NCBI GenBank assembly: GCA_958295905.1 | Contig: OY282382.1 | Location: 5,576,910 to 5,640,909, forward strand | Origin: an uncultured Vicinamibacterales bacterium | Lineage (GTDB): Bacteria; Acidobacteriota; Vicinamibacteria; Vicinamibacterales; UBA8438 | Length of the DNA stretch: 64,000 nucleotides | Reading direction: 5' to 3' | Shown: positions 8,842 through 19,809 of the stretch, piece by piece | Layout: every line of letters starts with the position of its first letter | Position numbering within the stretch: position 1 is the first letter of the stretch | Program-made: the position numbers and the translations under genes | Notes under the pieces: model-generated | Seen by the model: the letters and a program-made list of their open reading frames with translations, nothing else | Told to the model about the DNA's origin: nothing | The model's database searches: none

Positions 8842-11208
8842 TTGACTGGCAACCTGCTCCGTCGTTCCCGAGTTCCGGCCTTCACCGCGGCTTTGGGTCT
8901 CTGGTGCCTCGTCCTGCCCGCACCCGCCGCGGCCCAGTCCGAGCCCCGGTCCGACCCCGGCGCACGCCGGGTCGAGGCGCGCGAGCTGACCTCCGACGGC
9001 TTCCCCCTCGTTCGCGCCCGGAGCGTCGAAGGGGCGCCGGCGATGGACGGCGACGTCCTGAACGACCCCGCCTACGCCGGCGCGATGCTCGCCACCGGGT
9101 TCGTGCAGAGCCGGCCCTTCGAGGGCCAGCCGGCCTCGGAGCGCACCGAGGTGCGCATCGTGTACGACGCCGACACCATCTACTTCGGGGTGGTGTGCTA
9201 CACCGAGGACCCGGGCACGATCATCGTGGCGGACAGCCGGCGCGACTCCGAGCTGACCGAGACCGACAGCTTCCGGGTCATCCTCGACACCTATCTGGAC
9301 GGCCAGAACGGGTTCATCTTCGGCACCAACCCGGCCGGCATCGAATACGACGGGCAGCTCACCAACGAGGGGCAGGGCAGCGGACGTTTCGGGGGCGGGG
9401 GCAGCGGACGCCCCAGCAACAGCCGGCAGCAGCGCGGCTCGGGCGGCGGTCTGAACGTCAACTGGGACGGCGCGTGGGAGGTGGTCACCCGGGTGAGCGA
9501 GGTCGGGTGGACGGCGGAGATCGCGATTCCGTTCCGGACCCTGCGCTACCCGACCAGCGAGGTGCAGACCTGGGGCGTGAACTTCCAGCGGAACATCCGG
9601 TTCAACAACGAGCAGGTGTACTGGTCGCCCCTGCCGCGCCAGTTCAACCTCAACCGCCTCTCGCTGGCCGGCGAGCTGCAGGGCATCGCGGTGCCCCCCC
9701 AGCGCAACCTGCAGTTCACGCCCTACCTCCTCGGCTCGACCCTGCGCCGCACCGAGACCCGGAGCAACTTCAACACCGGCGACCTGGGAGCGGACCTGAA
9801 GTACAGCGTGACCCCCAGCATGACCCTGGACCTGACCGCCAACACCGACTTCGCCCAGGTCGAGGTCGACGACGAGCAGATCAACCTGGACCGCTTCACG
9901 CTGTTCTTCCCCGAGAAGCGGCCGTTCTTCCTCGAGAACGCAGGCCTGTTCTCGGTGGGCCAGCCGGGCGCGGTCGACGTGTTCTTCAGCCGCCGCATCG
10001 GACTCGGCGAGAACGGCGAGCAGATTCCGATCGTCGGCGGGGGGCGGCTGTCGGGCAAGGTCGGCAACAACACCAACATCGGGTTCCTCAACATGCAGAC
10101 CGCGGCGGCCGGCGACGTGGGAGACCCGGAGGCGATAGCGGGCCAGAACTTCACGGTGGCGCGGCTGCGGCAGGACCTGGCCAACCGGTCGAACGTCGGC
10201 GCCATGGTCGTCAACCGGAACGCGACCGGCGATCTCGCGGGCGACAGCGGCGCCAACACCACCGTGGCGTTCGACGGGCGCTGGGGCATCGGACAGGGCG
10301 GCACGGTGAGCGGCTTCGTGGCGGACACCGGCGCCGCGCAGGACCTCTCGGCCGGACCGGGGGGCTCGCACGCCTACGGGCTCAGCGCCCAGCACCAGTC
10401 GGAACGCGCCCGGCTCAGCCTCGGCTTCACCGAAGTGGCCCCCGACTTCAACCCCGAGGTCGGCTTCCTCGCCCGACGCAGCTACCGGCGGATGAACGGC
10501 AGCGTGTTCACGACGTTCCGTCCCGAGAACTTCATGGGGGTCCACGAGCTGCGGCCCCACGTGTCGCACAACACCGTGTTCGACTTCGGCACCGGCATCC
10601 AGGAGACGCAGTTCACGCACATCGACAACCACATCGAGTGGCGCAACGGCTACGAGATCCACACCGGCGTGAACGTCACCCGCGAGGGCGTGTTCCAGCC
10701 GTTCGAGATCTTCCCCGGCGTCATCGTCCCGCCGGGAAGGTACGACCACCAGGAAGCGCAGATCGCCGGCAACACGAACCTGGGGGCGCCGGTCAGCTTC
10801 AACGTCAACACCATCGTCGGCGGGCTGTTCGGGGGCGACCGGGTGACGATCACCCCGTCGGTCTCGGCCCGCGCCGGAGAGACGTTCAACGCGATGCTGG
10901 AGTGGAGCTACAACGACCTGCGGCTCCCCGGCGGCGACTTCACCACCCACCTGGGCCGCCTGCGCGTGTCGTACTCGTTCACCACCCGGATGTTCCTCCA
11001 GGCCCTCGTCCAATACAACACCCGCGCGAGCCTCTGGTCGTCGAACCTGCGGTTCGGCCTGCTGTCGGACGCCAACACCGGGCTCTTCATCGTCTACAAC
11101 GACATCCAGGGGCTCGGACAGACGCTCAGCAGCCACGGCTACATCCCGCCCGGCGCGGGGCGGACGCTCGCCGTCAAGTACAGCTATCTCTTCGACCTGC
11201 TGCGGTGA
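8842..11208 (+). CDS. DUF5916/CBM9-like outer-membrane beta-barrel protein
   Basis: About 788 residues from the proposed TTG start. A signal peptide (hydrophobic AFTAALGLWCLVLPAPAAAQ) is followed by a carbohydrate-binding family 9-like domain (SVEGAPAMDGDVLNDPAYAGA, RTEVRIVYDADTIYFGVVCY, DSFRVILDTYLDGQNGFIFG). A long C-terminal region of alternating strands contains the DUF5916 hallmark RFTLFFPEKRPFFLENAGLF. It ends in a barrel-like terminus (AVKYSYLFDLLR). Predicted location: outer membrane, perhaps linked to polymer or peptide uptake; the substrate is unknown. TTG 8842 is chosen because it sits immediately before the signal sequence with GGGAG upstream. The frame is open further upstream but low in conserved character there. 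Confidence 0.85.
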   Translation: MTGNLLRRSRVPAFTAALGLWCLVLPAPAAAQSEPRSDPGARRVEARELTSDGFPLVRARSVEGAPAMDGDVLNDPAYAGAMLATGFVQSRPFEGQPASERTEVRIVYDADTIYFGVVCYTEDPGTIIVADSRRDSELTETDSFRVILDTYLDGQNGFIFGTNPAGIEYDGQLTNEGQGSGRFGGGGSGRPSNSRQQRGSGGGLNVNWDGAWEVVTRVSEVGWTAEIAIPFRTLRYPTSEVQTWGVNFQRNIRFNNEQVYWSPLPRQFNLNRLSLAGELQGIAVPPQRNLQFTPYLLGSTLRRTETRSNFNTGDLGADLKYSVTPSMTLDLTANTDFAQVEVDDEQINLDRFTLFFPEKRPFFLENAGLFSVGQPGAVDVFFSRRIGLGENGEQIPIVGGGRLSGKVGNNTNIGFLNMQTAAAGDVGDPEAIAGQNFTVARLRQDLANRSNVGAMVVNRNATGDLAGDSGANTTVAFDGRWGIGQGGTVSGFVADTGAAQDLSAGPGGSHAYGLSAQHQSERARLSLGFTEVAPDFNPEVGFLARRSYRRMNGSVFTTFRPENFMGVHELRPHVSHNTVFDFGTGIQETQFTHIDNHIEWRNGYEIHTGVNVTREGVFQPFEIFPGVIVPPGRYDHQEAQIAGNTNLGAPVSFNVNTIVGGLFGGDRVTITPSVSARAGETFNAMLEWSYNDLRLPGGDFTTHLGRLRVSYSFTTRMFLQALVQYNTRASLWSSNLRFGLLSDANTGLFIVYNDIQGLGQTLSSHGYIPPGAGRTLAVKYSYLFDLLR

Positions 11209-11251
11209 CCGCGCGCCGGCGTCGATGCCGCCGGGCCCGAATCGACCGTGT

Positions 11252-11257
11252 TAGACT
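11252..11257 (+). promoter_or_regulatory. -10-like TAGACT, leaderless start of the small membrane protein
   Basis: TAGACT is followed by exactly 6 nt (GGCTGT) and then the GTG start at 11264. This leaves no room for a ribosome binding site and fits leaderless initiation. Confidence 0.5.
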
Positions 11258-11263
11258 GGCTGT

Positions 11264-11566
11264 GTGACCAGCGACACGAAGTGGATCGTCGGCATCGGCA
11301 TCGCGATCGTCACCGCCGTCGCGGGGTCCGCGGTGGCCGTGATCGCGGTCGTGGTCACGCTGACAGGCGACGTTCGGGCCGACCTGCGGGACGTTCGCGC
11401 CGACCTGCGGGACGTTCGCGCCGATCTCCGAAACGTGCACGCCCGCATGGATGACCTCGATGCCCGCCTCCGCGCCGTCGAGGTGGCGCTCGGCACAGCT
11501 TGTCGAGACGCTGCGACGCCTCCATCTGCCGGCGCCCCCCGCCGGCGGGTGAGCCGGTTGCGGTGA
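11264..11566 (+). CDS. Small membrane-anchored coiled-coil protein
   Basis: 100 residues. One N-terminal transmembrane helix (WIVGIGIAIVTAVAGSAVAV) is followed by a short amphipathic coiled coil made of perfect heptads, DVRADLR repeated three times, then degenerate heptads NVHARMD and DLDARLR. The tail is proline/arginine-rich. The heptads are encoded by a 21-bp tandem DNA repeat. Such proteins are common in bacteria and have no assigned function. A membrane-bound oligomerisation role is only a guess. It is a monocistronic-looking gene with its own -10-like element. Confidence 0.7.
   Translation: MTSDTKWIVGIGIAIVTAVAGSAVAVIAVVVTLTGDVRADLRDVRADLRDVRADLRNVHARMDDLDARLRAVEVALGTACRDAATPPSAGAPRRRVSRLR
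11369..11452 (+). repeat. 21-bp tandem repeat, three good copies plus one degenerate
   Basis: Units start at 11369, 11390 and 11411 (GACGTTCG-GCCGA-CT--G pattern), with a decayed fourth unit at 11432. The 21-bp length preserves frame and encodes one heptad of the coiled coil per unit, so copy-number change would alter coiled-coil length. Confidence 0.85.
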
Positions 11567-11745
11567 CCGCGCGCAGGCGACACCCTGGACGCGATCACAT
11601 CGTTTCCCGGCCGTCTCCGGAACAGACCACCACCGCCTCCCCCGGGCAGAAACGGGAAGAGTCACCACTCGTGGCACAATGGTCCGACACCGACACCGAT
11701 ACCGGTCCGTGCCGCGCATGGGCACGGCCGCCCCGGAACTTGCAG

Positions 11746-13098
11746 ATGCCCCATCGATCGATCCCGGCTCTCCTCCTCCTCGCCGCCGCCGGTTGCGGCG
11801 GCGGCGGCGCTCCCGAAGCTCCTGTCGGCACGGTCGCGGCGTACGAAGGGGCGACGCTGATCACCGGAGACGGCGATCCGCCCATCGGGGGCGGGGTGCT
11901 GGTGGTCGACGATGGGCGTATCACGGCGGTGGGGCGGGCCACCAACGTGACGGTACCCGAGGGCGCGGCGGTGGTCGACCTGAGCGGCAGGACGGTCATG
12001 CCCGCCCTCGTCGATCTGCACGGGCATGTCGGGTTCCAGGAGGGCCTCGACTACGACTACGCGAACTACACGCGCGAGAACCTGCTCGACCAACTCAATC
12101 GGTACGCCTATCACGGCGTGGGCACCATCGTCTCGCTCGGGACCGACCCGGGGGACCTCGCGTTCGAGATCCAGGCCGAGCAGGAGGCGGGCACGCTGGG
12201 CGGGGCCCGGCTGCGCACCGCCTTCCGGGGCATCGCGCGGCCCGACGCGGGGCCGGGGGCCGCGACCATGCGGCCGACCGCGTTCGGGGTGTCCACGCCG
12301 GAGGAGGCGCGCGCCGCGGTCGACGAGATAGCGGCCACCGGCGCCGCCTTCGTCAAGATCTGGGTCGACGACCGGGGCGGCTCGGTCGAGAAGTTGACCG
12401 CGGACCTCTACGAGCCGGTCATCGCGGCGGCGCACGAGCACGGCCTGCAGGTCATCGCCCACGTCTACTACCACGACGACGCCCAAGCCCTCGTCGAGGC
12501 GGGGGTGGACGGGTTCGCCCATCTGCCGCGCGACGCCGAGATGGACGACGCGCTGGTGGCGGCCATCATCGAGAACGACGTGTTCGTCATGCCGAACCTG
12601 AGCATCTCCGAGCGGGGCCGGCACGCCGAGCCCCCGGCCTGGGTCCAAGAGCCGCTGCTGCTCGAATCGGTCGCCGACGACGTGCTGGCGCGCATTCGGG
12701 CGTCGTTCGAGAACCGCACCCCGGAGGCGGCGGCGCGGGCCGGCGAGTCGTACGGGGCGATGGCGCGCAGCCTGAAGAAGCTGGCCGACGCCGGCGCCCG
12801 GCTGGTGCTGGGAGCCGACACCGGGGTGCAGGATCACGTGCCGGGCTTCATGGAGCATCGCGAGCTCGAGCTGATCGTCGAGGCGGGGGTCTCGCCGGCC
12901 GAGGCCATCCGCATCGCGACGAGCGCGCCGGCCGAGGTGCTGGGCGTCGACAGCGGGCTGCTCGCAGTGGGGAAGCGCGCCGACTTCGTGGTGCTCGACG
13001 CCAACCCGATGTACGGCATCACGAACACCCGGCAGATTTCGGCCGTCTACCTGAATGGAGAGGCGGTCGACCGGGAAGCGCTCAGAGCCGGTTGGTAA
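11746..13098 (+). CDS. Amidohydrolase-family lipoprotein (imidazolonepropionase-like)
   Basis: 450 residues. It has a short lipoprotein signal (ALLLLAAAGC) and then an amidohydrolase barrel. DLHGHVG (~residues 87-93) is the HxH metal site, AAFVKIWVDD holds the candidate bridging lysine, IAHVYYHDD and AHLPRD give further histidines, and LVLGADTG supplies the catalytic Asp. The N- and C-terminal beta-sandwich pieces (GATLITGDGDPPIGGG, LAVGKRADFVVLDANP) are typical of the superfamily. Location is probably the periplasmic face of a membrane; the hydrolysed substrate is unknown. ATG 11746 is used because the lipobox follows directly. A metallohydrolase gene starts 12 nt after the stop, so the two form an operon. 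Confidence 0.88.
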   Translation: MPHRSIPALLLLAAAGCGGGGAPEAPVGTVAAYEGATLITGDGDPPIGGGVLVVDDGRITAVGRATNVTVPEGAAVVDLSGRTVMPALVDLHGHVGFQEGLDYDYANYTRENLLDQLNRYAYHGVGTIVSLGTDPGDLAFEIQAEQEAGTLGGARLRTAFRGIARPDAGPGAATMRPTAFGVSTPEEARAAVDEIAATGAAFVKIWVDDRGGSVEKLTADLYEPVIAAAHEHGLQVIAHVYYHDDAQALVEAGVDGFAHLPRDAEMDDALVAAIIENDVFVMPNLSISERGRHAEPPAWVQEPLLLESVADDVLARIRASFENRTPEAAARAGESYGAMARSLKKLADAGARLVLGADTGVQDHVPGFMEHRELELIVEAGVSPAEAIRIATSAPAEVLGVDSGLLAVGKRADFVVLDANPMYGITNTRQISAVYLNGEAVDREALRAGW

Positions 13099-13110
13099 GG
13101 GAGAACGTCC

Positions 13111-15696
13111 ATGCGACGAGCCTTGTTCGCCGGTGTTCTCGCCGCGGCGGTCGCCGCCGGCGCGGTGCACGCGCACGCCCAGGCGGGCCGCTATCCCGCG
13201 TCGCGCCACGGCGGGAACTACATGCGCAACTTCTACTTCCCGCCGGCCCCGAGCTCCACCCCGTGGGCGCCGAGCTGGGCGCCGGACGGCGCGTCGCTGG
13301 CGGTGGCGATGAGCGGGTCCATCTGGCGGGTGGACCCCGGGACGGGGGCGGCCGAAGAGCTGACCTACAGCCCCGACGCCTACCACTCGTCCCCCGACTG
13401 GTCGCCCGACGGGCGGTGGATCGTCTACACCGCCGACCACGACGGCGATCGGGTGCAGCTCGAGCTGCTGGAGGTGGCGACCGGGGAGACGCGGGCCCTG
13501 ACCGGCGACGGCCACGTCTACGCGGACCCCGCCTTCTCGCCCGACGGCACGCGCATCGCCTACGTGTCGACCCGCCCCAACGGCTACTTCAACGTCGCGG
13601 TGCGGCCGATCGAGGAGGGCCGGTGGGCCGGCGACGAGATGCCGATCACGAGCGACCACGCCTATCCCGCCAACCGGCTGTACTTCGGCCCGTGGGACAT
13701 GCACCTGACACCGGCGTGGCTGCCCGCAGGCCCCGAGAGCACCGAGAGCGGCGAACTGCTGCTGGTCTCGAACCGCGGCATCCCCCTCGGCTCGGGCAAC
13801 GTCCTCCGGGCGCCGGCCGCCCCCGGGGGCATCGTCGACGCGGTGACGGTGCTGCGCGAGCAGACGCTGTACCGCACCCGGCCCGACGTCGCGAGCGACG
13901 GCCGGCGCTTCGTCTATTCGTCCACGCGGGGGGCGGCCGACCAGTTCAACAACCTCTACGTGCAGCCGACGGCGGGTGGCGAACCCTACAAGCTGACGTT
14001 CTTCCAGCACGACGCCTTCCATCCGCGCTGGTCGCCGGACGACGAGTGGATCGCGTTCATCACCAACGAGGGCGGCCTCCCCCGGCTCGCCCTGCTCGAG
14101 ACCCACGGGGGCGCCCTGCGCACGGTGGAGATCACCGAGCGCCGGTGGCGGCGGCCCATGGGCACGCTGTCGGTCCGCACCCGCGCCGCAGGCGCCGGCG
14201 GGACGACCGGCGCGCGGGTCCACCTGACCGCGTCGGACGGAAAGTTCTACGCCCCCGCCGACGCCTATGCCCGGCTCAGCGCGCGCGGCGACCACGTCTT
14301 CCACACCACCGGCGCGTTCACCGTCGAGGTCCCGGCCGGATCGGTCGAGCTGACCGTGGTCAAAGGCTTCGAGTTCCACCCGACCACCCTGACGGCCGAG
14401 GTCGCGGCCGGCGGGACGACCGAGGTGACCGTCGATCTCGACCGGATGACGGACATGGCCGCGGCCGGCTGGTACAGCGCCTCGACCCACGTGCACGGGA
14501 ACTACGGCGGCAACCTGCGCAACTCGCTCGAGAACCTGATCATGATGTCGGAGGCGGAAGATCAGGACCTCGTGCTCCACCAGGTCGCCAACAAGGACAA
14601 CCGCATCCTCGACTACCAGCACTTCGAGCCGGGGGGCGGAGCGCACTCCGCGTCCACCCCCGCGCACCCGGTGGTCGTGGGGCAGGAATACCGCCCGCCG
14701 TTCTACGGGCACGTGTTCATGTTCGGCCTGCGCGACCACCTGATCTCGCCGTTCACGATGGGCTACGAGGGCACCGCCATCGAGAGCCTCTACCCCAGCA
14801 ACACCGACATGTTCCGGAAGGCGAAGGCGCAGGGGGCCACCGTCGGCTACGTGCACGCGTTCACCGGCGAGAACGACCCCCTCGACGGCAACCTCGGCGG
14901 CGGCAAGGGGTTCATCGTCGACGCGGCCCTCGGGACGACCGACGCGGTGGAGTGGTCGGACGCGGCGCGGTCCGGCTTCCACCCCCTCTACGCGGTGTGG
15001 AACAACGGGCTCCGCGTCACCGCCACCGGGGGCGAAGACTCGATCAGCAACCTGCACCGCTCGAAGCTCGTGGGGTCGGTCCGGACCTACGTCCACACCG
15101 GGCCGCGCGGCCTCGCCGTCGACGCCTGGTTCGAAGAGCTGCGGGCGGGGCGGGCGTTCGTCTCGTCCGGGCCCCTGATCGAGCTGACCGTCGACGGCCG
15201 GATGCCGGGGGACGAGGTGAACCTGCCCGCGGGCGGCGGCGAGGTCCGGATTGCCGGTAGGGTGCGGTCGGTCACCCCCCTGGAGCGGGTCTTCCTGGTG
15301 TGCGACGGCGAGACTGTGCAGGAGGCGCCGCTCGGCACGGACGGCCGCTCGGCCGCCTTCACCGTGCGCCGGCGCGTGACCGCCAGCGGCTGGTGCCATC
15401 TGCGGGCGGAGGGCGCCCCCGCCGAGCGGTTCCCGATGGACGTGACCTACGTGCAGGCGTTCACGAACCCGGTGTGGCTGCTCGCCGGCGACCGGCCGAT
15501 CCGGGACGCGGACGCGGCCGGCTACGCCCTGCGCTGGATCGACAAGCTGCAGGACATGGCGGACGCATGGCCCGGCTGGCGGGCCGAGCGGGAGCGCGCC
15601 CACGTCTTCGCCCAGTTCGACGAGGCGCGCGAGGTCTACCGGCGCTTCGCGCGAGAGAGCGCCCCTGCCGCGGCTCCGCCGCCGCAGGGGCGCTGA
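13111..15696 (+). CDS. Secreted beta-propeller plus CehA/McbA-type metallohydrolase
   Basis: 861 residues. A signal peptide (cleavage near AHAQ) is followed by a TolB/WD40-like propeller in the first ~330 residues (repeats such as PDWSPDGRWIVYTADHDGD, PAFSPDGTRIAYVSTRP, PRWSPDDEWIAFITNEGG). After a linker sandwich comes a PHP/CehA-like hydrolase region: ASTHVHGNYGG with metal-binding histidines, then EAEDQDLVLHQVANKD, YVHAFTGEND and NGLRVTATGGED. The terminal region contains a small beta domain. Substrate unknown. It follows the amidohydrolase by 12 nt with GGGAGA as ribosome binding site, suggesting joint degradation of an imported compound in the periplasm. Confidence 0.85.
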   Translation: MRRALFAGVLAAAVAAGAVHAHAQAGRYPASRHGGNYMRNFYFPPAPSSTPWAPSWAPDGASLAVAMSGSIWRVDPGTGAAEELTYSPDAYHSSPDWSPDGRWIVYTADHDGDRVQLELLEVATGETRALTGDGHVYADPAFSPDGTRIAYVSTRPNGYFNVAVRPIEEGRWAGDEMPITSDHAYPANRLYFGPWDMHLTPAWLPAGPESTESGELLLVSNRGIPLGSGNVLRAPAAPGGIVDAVTVLREQTLYRTRPDVASDGRRFVYSSTRGAADQFNNLYVQPTAGGEPYKLTFFQHDAFHPRWSPDDEWIAFITNEGGLPRLALLETHGGALRTVEITERRWRRPMGTLSVRTRAAGAGGTTGARVHLTASDGKFYAPADAYARLSARGDHVFHTTGAFTVEVPAGSVELTVVKGFEFHPTTLTAEVAAGGTTEVTVDLDRMTDMAAAGWYSASTHVHGNYGGNLRNSLENLIMMSEAEDQDLVLHQVANKDNRILDYQHFEPGGGAHSASTPAHPVVVGQEYRPPFYGHVFMFGLRDHLISPFTMGYEGTAIESLYPSNTDMFRKAKAQGATVGYVHAFTGENDPLDGNLGGGKGFIVDAALGTTDAVEWSDAARSGFHPLYAVWNNGLRVTATGGEDSISNLHRSKLVGSVRTYVHTGPRGLAVDAWFEELRAGRAFVSSGPLIELTVDGRMPGDEVNLPAGGGEVRIAGRVRSVTPLERVFLVCDGETVQEAPLGTDGRSAAFTVRRRVTASGWCHLRAEGAPAERFPMDVTYVQAFTNPVWLLAGDRPIRDADAAGYALRWIDKLQDMADAWPGWRAERERAHVFAQFDEAREVYRRFARESAPAAAPPPQGR
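15660..15692 (+). terminator. GC-rich hairpin overlapping the end of the CehA-like gene
   Basis: CGCCCCTGC pairs with GCAGGGGCG across a 15-nt loop, ending 1 nt before the TGA stop. There is no T-run, so this is at best a Rho-dependent or mRNA 3'-end stabilising structure. Confidence 0.35.
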
Positions 15697-15726
15697 CGTA
15701 GGCGACTTTCCGGGTTCCAGGCGCGC

Positions 15727-15822
15727 CAAGCGGCAAGGGGACGGGCGGCGCCCCCGGCCGTCGGGCGGGGACCGACACTGTAGATCGGCACCGCCCAAGA
15801 GCAAGGGGACGGGCGGCACCCC
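15727..15822. repeat. Pair of 27-28 bp direct repeats
   Basis: CAAG(C/A)G-CAAGGGGACGGGCGGC-CCCC occurs at 15727-15753 and 15796-15822 in the gap before hflX. The centre of both is CAAGGGGACGGGCGGC. No gene is seen in the gap (15697-15874). Confidence 0.7.
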
Positions 15823-15874
15823 GGTGAAGCCGGGGAGTCCGTATCGATCATCTTCTTGACTGGAGGCATCCCCC

Positions 15875-17563
15875 ATCGAAGTCTTCGGTGATACGCACGG
15901 CCTCAAGGCCAGCCAGACCCGCCAGCTCGAGCGCCTGTTCCGGCGCCGGGTTCCCGCGGACCGGCTGATCACGCAGGAGCTCGCCCGGCGCCTGACCGAG
16001 ATCAGCCACGAGATTCGGCGTCAGGCCGGCGTGCTGCTCGACCGCCGGGGGCTGGTCCAGCACGTGATGGTGGGCGACGCCCACTCGATTTCCCTGCCCG
16101 ACTGGGGCCGCCTGCGGGCCGGCCGCGGGCGCCTGCGCGGGCTGCGCTGCGTCCACACCCACCTCGGAAACGAGGGGCTGACCCGGGACGACCGGACCGA
16201 CCTGCTGCTGCTGCGCCTCGACGCGATGGTGACGGTGGGCATGGACGACGACGGCCTGCCCGCGGTCGCCCACACCGCCGCCCTCGTACCGGCCGGCGAC
16301 CGCGCCCCGGGAGACCGCAACGCCGGCATCGAGTGTCTTGATCCGCAGCCGCCGGCGCAGATCGCCTTCGATTTCCAGGCGTGGATCCGCGACCGGGAGG
16401 CGGCGCTCGCACGCGATTCCGGCGGGCAGCGGATCGGAGAGCGCGAGCGTGCGATCCTGGTTTCGGTCACCGCCGGCCGCAGCGCCCGCGACCTCCGGGT
16501 CCACATCGACGAGCTGCGCGAGCTCGCCCACTCGGCCGGCGTCGACATCGTCGACGTGGTGACGCAGAACCGGCCCCGCGTCGACCCCAAGACCGTGCTC
16601 GGCTCCGGCAAGCTGGACGACCTCGTCATCCGCGCCTTTCAGGACGACGTCGACCTCGTGATCGTCGACCAGGACCTGACCCCCACGCAGGCGCGCAACC
16701 TCGGCGAGCGCATGGAACTGCGGGTGATCGACCGCACCCAGCTCATCCTCGACATCTTCGCGCAGCACGCGACCTCCCGCGACGGCAAGCTGCAGGTGGA
16801 ACTGGCCCAGCTCAAGTACCTGCTGCCGCGGCTCGCGCAACGGGCCGAGGTCTCGCTGTCGCGGCTCGCCGGCGGCATCGGCGGGCGCGGACCCGGCGAG
16901 ACGAAGCTCGAGGTCGACCGCCGGCGCACCCGCGACCGCCTGACCCGGCTCGAGCGCGAGTTGAAGAAGCTCGCCGCGCAGCGCGGGAACCGCCGGCAGC
17001 GGCGGGGCCGCCGCGCGGTGCCGGTCCTGTCCATCGTCGGCTACACGAACGCGGGCAAGAGCACCCTGCTGCGCGCGCTGACCCGCACCGAGGTGCACGT
17101 CGCCGACCAGATGTTCGCCACTCTCGACCCCACGTCGCGCCGCCTCCGGTTCCCGCGCGAGCGCGAGGTCATCATCACCGACACGGTCGGTTTCATCCGC
17201 GATCTGCCCGCGGACCTCGTGACCGCCTTCCGCGCCACCCTCGAGGAGCTGGCCGACGCGTCGCTGCTCCTCCATGTCGTCGACGCCTCGACGGGCGACT
17301 GCGAGCGCCGCATCGAGGCCGTCCGCCGCGTGCTGCGGGACATCGACGTCGAGGCGCCGGAGCTCCTCGTCTTCAACCAAGTCGACCGGATGGCGGACGG
17401 CGAGGGCGCGGCGACGGCCGGCCGCCACGGCGGGGTCGCGGTGTCCGCGCTCCACCGCACCGGCCTGCGGGGGCTGCTGGAGCGGGCGGAGCGGATGCTC
17501 TGGGCGGAGGACGACGGACCGCCCGACCGGACGGGCGGCCTCGCCGGGCTCGCCGGCATGTGA
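15875..17563 (+). CDS. hflX: GTPase HflX, ribosome-splitting factor, with a non-canonical start
   Basis: About 562 residues. The HflX N-domain carries the hallmark [15 protein letters not shown] (nt ~16881-16925). The GTPase domain shows G1 [10 protein letters not shown]3 DTVGF and G4 NQVD. HflX binds the 50S subunit and rescues stalled ribosomes after stress. Homologous N-terminal sequence ([23 protein letters not shown]) runs in frame from ~15875 with no ATG, GTG or TTG before the TGA at 15857. The first usual start, GTG 16031, would remove ~52 conserved residues. GGAGG at 15862-15866 sits 8 nt before an ATC codon at 15875, so initiation at ATC is the best reading. A sequencing error or an unusual CTG (15860) is the alternative. 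Confidence 0.9.
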   Translation: MEVFGDTHGLKASQTRQLERLFRRRVPADRLITQELARRLTEISHEIRRQAGVLLDRRGLVQHVMVGDAHSISLPDWGRLRAGRGRLRGLRCVHTHLGNEGLTRDDRTDLLLLRLDAMVTVGMDDDGLPAVAHTAALVPAGDRAPGDRNAGIECLDPQPPAQIAFDFQAWIRDREAALARDSGGQRIGERERAILVSVTAGRSARDLRVHIDELRELAHSAGVDIVDVVTQNRPRVDPKTVLGSGKLDDLVIRAFQDDVDLVIVDQDLTPTQARNLGERMELRVIDRTQLILDIFAQHATSRDGKLQVELAQLKYLLPRLAQRAEVSLSRLAGGIGGRGPGETKLEVDRRRTRDRLTRLERELKKLAAQRGNRRQRRGRRAVPVLSIVGYTNAGKSTLLRALTRTEVHVADQMFATLDPTSRRLRFPREREVIITDTVGFIRDLPADLVTAFRATLEELADASLLLHVVDASTGDCERRIEAVRRVLRDIDVEAPELLVFNQVDRMADGEGAATAGRHGGVAVSALHRTGLRGLLERAERMLWAEDDGPPDRTGGLAGLAGM

Positions 17564-17587
17564 GCAGAACCGAGCGGCGGCGATCCC

Positions 17588-17710
17588 GGTTGGGCGGCAA
17601 GCCGAGCCGCAGGCGACGCTTCCGGGCCGGGGGTCTGCGCCGTCGAACGGCGCCGACTACTGGAGCGTTGGTCGGGCGGCAAGCCGAGCCGCAGGCGACG
17701 CTTTCCGGGC
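17588..17710. repeat. Direct repeat pair after hflX with an intervening hairpin
   Basis: A ~40-bp sequence (core CGGCAAGCCGAGCCGCAGG) occurs at 17588-17627 and 17670-17710. Between them lies a hairpin (17633-17657, stem GTCTGCGCCGT with one mismatch). A diverged copy of the first repeat plus hairpin lies at 34626-34692, so this is a dispersed family. Confidence 0.75.
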
Positions 17711-17716
17711 TAGAAT
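17711..17716 (+). promoter_or_regulatory. -10-like TAGAAT before acs
   Basis: TAGAAT lies 55 nt before the GTG start of acs, directly after the second direct repeat. It is the only TANNNT with good match in the gap. The gene also has a clear CAGGAGG Shine-Dalgarno, so this mRNA would have a normal leader. Confidence 0.35.
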
Positions 17717-17771
17717 AGGCGTCCCGGCCGCAGGGCCGGACGTGCCGCTGACTTTTCCAGGAGGACTTGCC

Positions 17772-19739
<1,968 letters not shown>

Positions 19740-19809
19740 GGCTAAAGCCGCGCGGCCGTTATGCCGACAAGAAGGGGCAGCACCCTTGGCCGCAGCATGC
19801 GGCAACCTC

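Noticed and set aside
11662..15972. Very long antisense open frame opposite the amidohydrolase, CehA-like and HflX genes
   Set aside because: It is arginine/histidine/valine-rich with no motif and is fully explained as the shadow of G+C-rich coding sequence on the plus strand.
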